Assembly (NCBI GenBank): GCA_036395835.1
Contig: DASWCW010000001.1
Location: 1-13,936 of the forward strand
From: AP-16 sp036395835
GTDB taxonomy: Bacteria > Pseudomonadota > Alphaproteobacteria > Rhizobiales > Xanthobacteraceae
Length of the DNA stretch: 13,936 nucleotides
Reading direction: 5' to 3'
Shown piece by piece: positions 13,560-13,936 of the stretch. The first letter of the stretch is position 1; every line of letters begins with the position of its first letter. Made by a program: the position numbers and the translations under genes. The notes beneath the pieces were generated by a model. The model made no database searches. It saw only the letters and a list, made by a program, of their open reading frames with translations, and had not been told where the DNA came from.

Positions 13560-13936
13560 ATGCCGATCAACATCCTGATGCCCGCGCTTTCCCCGACCAT
13601 GGAGAAGGGCAATCTCGCCAAATGGCTGAAGAAGGAAGGCGATCCGGTCAAGGCCGGCGACATCATCGCCGAGATCGAGACCGACAAGGCCACCATGGAG
13701 GTCGAGGCGGCCGATGAAGGCGTGCTGGCCAAGATCGTCGTGCCGGAAGGAACCGCGGACGTTCCGGTCAACCAGCTGATCGCGGTGCTCGCTGGCGAGG
13801 GCGAGGACGTGAAAGCGGCGGCGGCCGGAGCCAAGGGCGGTGCTGCGCCTGCGGCCGCGCCAAAGCCACCTGCGCCGGCTGCGGAAATGCCTGCGAAACC
13901 GGCAAGCGCCCCGGCGCCCTCACCCCAGCCCGCTCC
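13560..13936 (+). CDS. pdhC: Dihydrolipoamide acetyltransferase E2, N-terminal part
   Basis: The gene runs off the right edge; 125 complete codons are visible. Residues 1-80 form a lipoyl domain (MPINILMPALSPTMEKGNLA, with Lys43 in ETDKATMEVEA as the lipoylation site). An Ala/Pro/Lys-rich linker begins at about residue 88 and continues to the edge. In E2 proteins a peripheral-subunit-binding domain and the trimer-forming acetyltransferase core would follow. The position after pdhA and pdhB, and the near-identical lipoyl domain in PdhB, support E2 of the pyruvate complex over the 2-oxoglutarate or branched-chain complexes. The catalytic domain is not visible, so this rests on the lipoyl domain and context. 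Confidence 0.9.
   Translation, partial: MPINILMPALSPTMEKGNLAKWLKKEGDPVKAGDIIAEIETDKATMEVEAADEGVLAKIVVPEGTADVPVNQLIAVLAGEGEDVKAAAAGAKGGAAPAAAPKPPAPAAEMPAKPASAPAPSPQPA
13663..13708 (+). repeat. 46-bp exact repeat, pdhC lipoyl copy
   Basis: This is the second copy of the identical 46-bp lipoyl-lysine segment described at 11926-11971. The flanking codons of the two domains differ at many silent and some replacement sites, so the identity is locally raised. Confidence 0.85.

Noticed and set aside
1..13936. CRISPR arrays, tRNA or rRNA genes
   Set aside because: No regularly spaced repeats, no tRNA-like T-loop (GGTTCGAATCC-type) with cloverleaf, and no rRNA sequence were seen. In particular there is no tRNA near the element edge to serve as an att site.

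Overview
The window looks like chromosomal DNA of a GC-rich alphaproteobacterium, most likely of the Hyphomicrobiales/Rhizobiales type. The strongest pointers are the order eno - ftsB - pdhA - pdhB - DUF5076 gene - pdhC on the + strand, a PdhB with a lipoyl domain fused to its N-terminus, and a thiO-thiS-thiG-thiE cluster with overlapping stop and start codons. The species cannot be named from the sequence alone.

Layout. (1) Positions 1-1024 are a graveyard of mobile-element pieces: the HTH of an XRE-type regulator running off the left edge (- strand), a short RecD/TraA-like stretch, an IS630-type transposase remnant (+ strand) that lost its catalytic region and its 3' end, and a serine-resolvase remnant (- strand) joined tail to tail with it. 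(2) Positions 1052-3126 carry a translationally coupled - strand pair: a zinc-finger/TOPRIM primase-like protein and a RepA/RecA-fold hexameric-helicase-like ATPase with a winged-helix tail. Together they look like the replication module of an integrated plasmid, phage or ICE. (3) Positions 3127-3294 are the element's end zone, with a hairpin plus T-run, an inverted repeat and a TTGACA box. (4) At about 3295 the sequence turns into the 3' half of a TPP (THI-box) riboswitch that runs straight into thiO. The 5' half, with its CTGAGA motif, is absent. The thi operon (thiO, thiS, thiG, thiE) follows, then an SDR oxidoreductase gene. (5) On the - strand, 6969-8764, lie an unrecognised zinc-ribbon protein, queF (preQ0 reductase for queuosine) and a two-helix membrane protein with a bacterial PH domain. 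(6) From 8864 the + strand holds enolase, the divisome protein FtsB, and the pyruvate dehydrogenase genes pdhA, pdhB, a DUF5076 gene and the start of pdhC, which runs off the right edge.

How it works together. The thi genes make the thiazole moiety of thiamine (ThiO supplies the glycine imine, ThiS the sulfur, ThiG the ring) and ThiE couples or processes it. The product, thiamine diphosphate, is the cofactor of the PdhA/PdhB E1 enzyme encoded further right. Enolase makes phosphoenolpyruvate, upstream of the pyruvate that PDH consumes.

The most noteworthy point is the junction at about 3295. A mobile replication module abuts half a TPP riboswitch. This suggests that an element inserted into (or a deletion ended in) the riboswitch of a core vitamin operon, removing thiamine feedback and possibly supplying a new promoter. 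No complete new defence-like or unknown multi-gene system is evident in the window.
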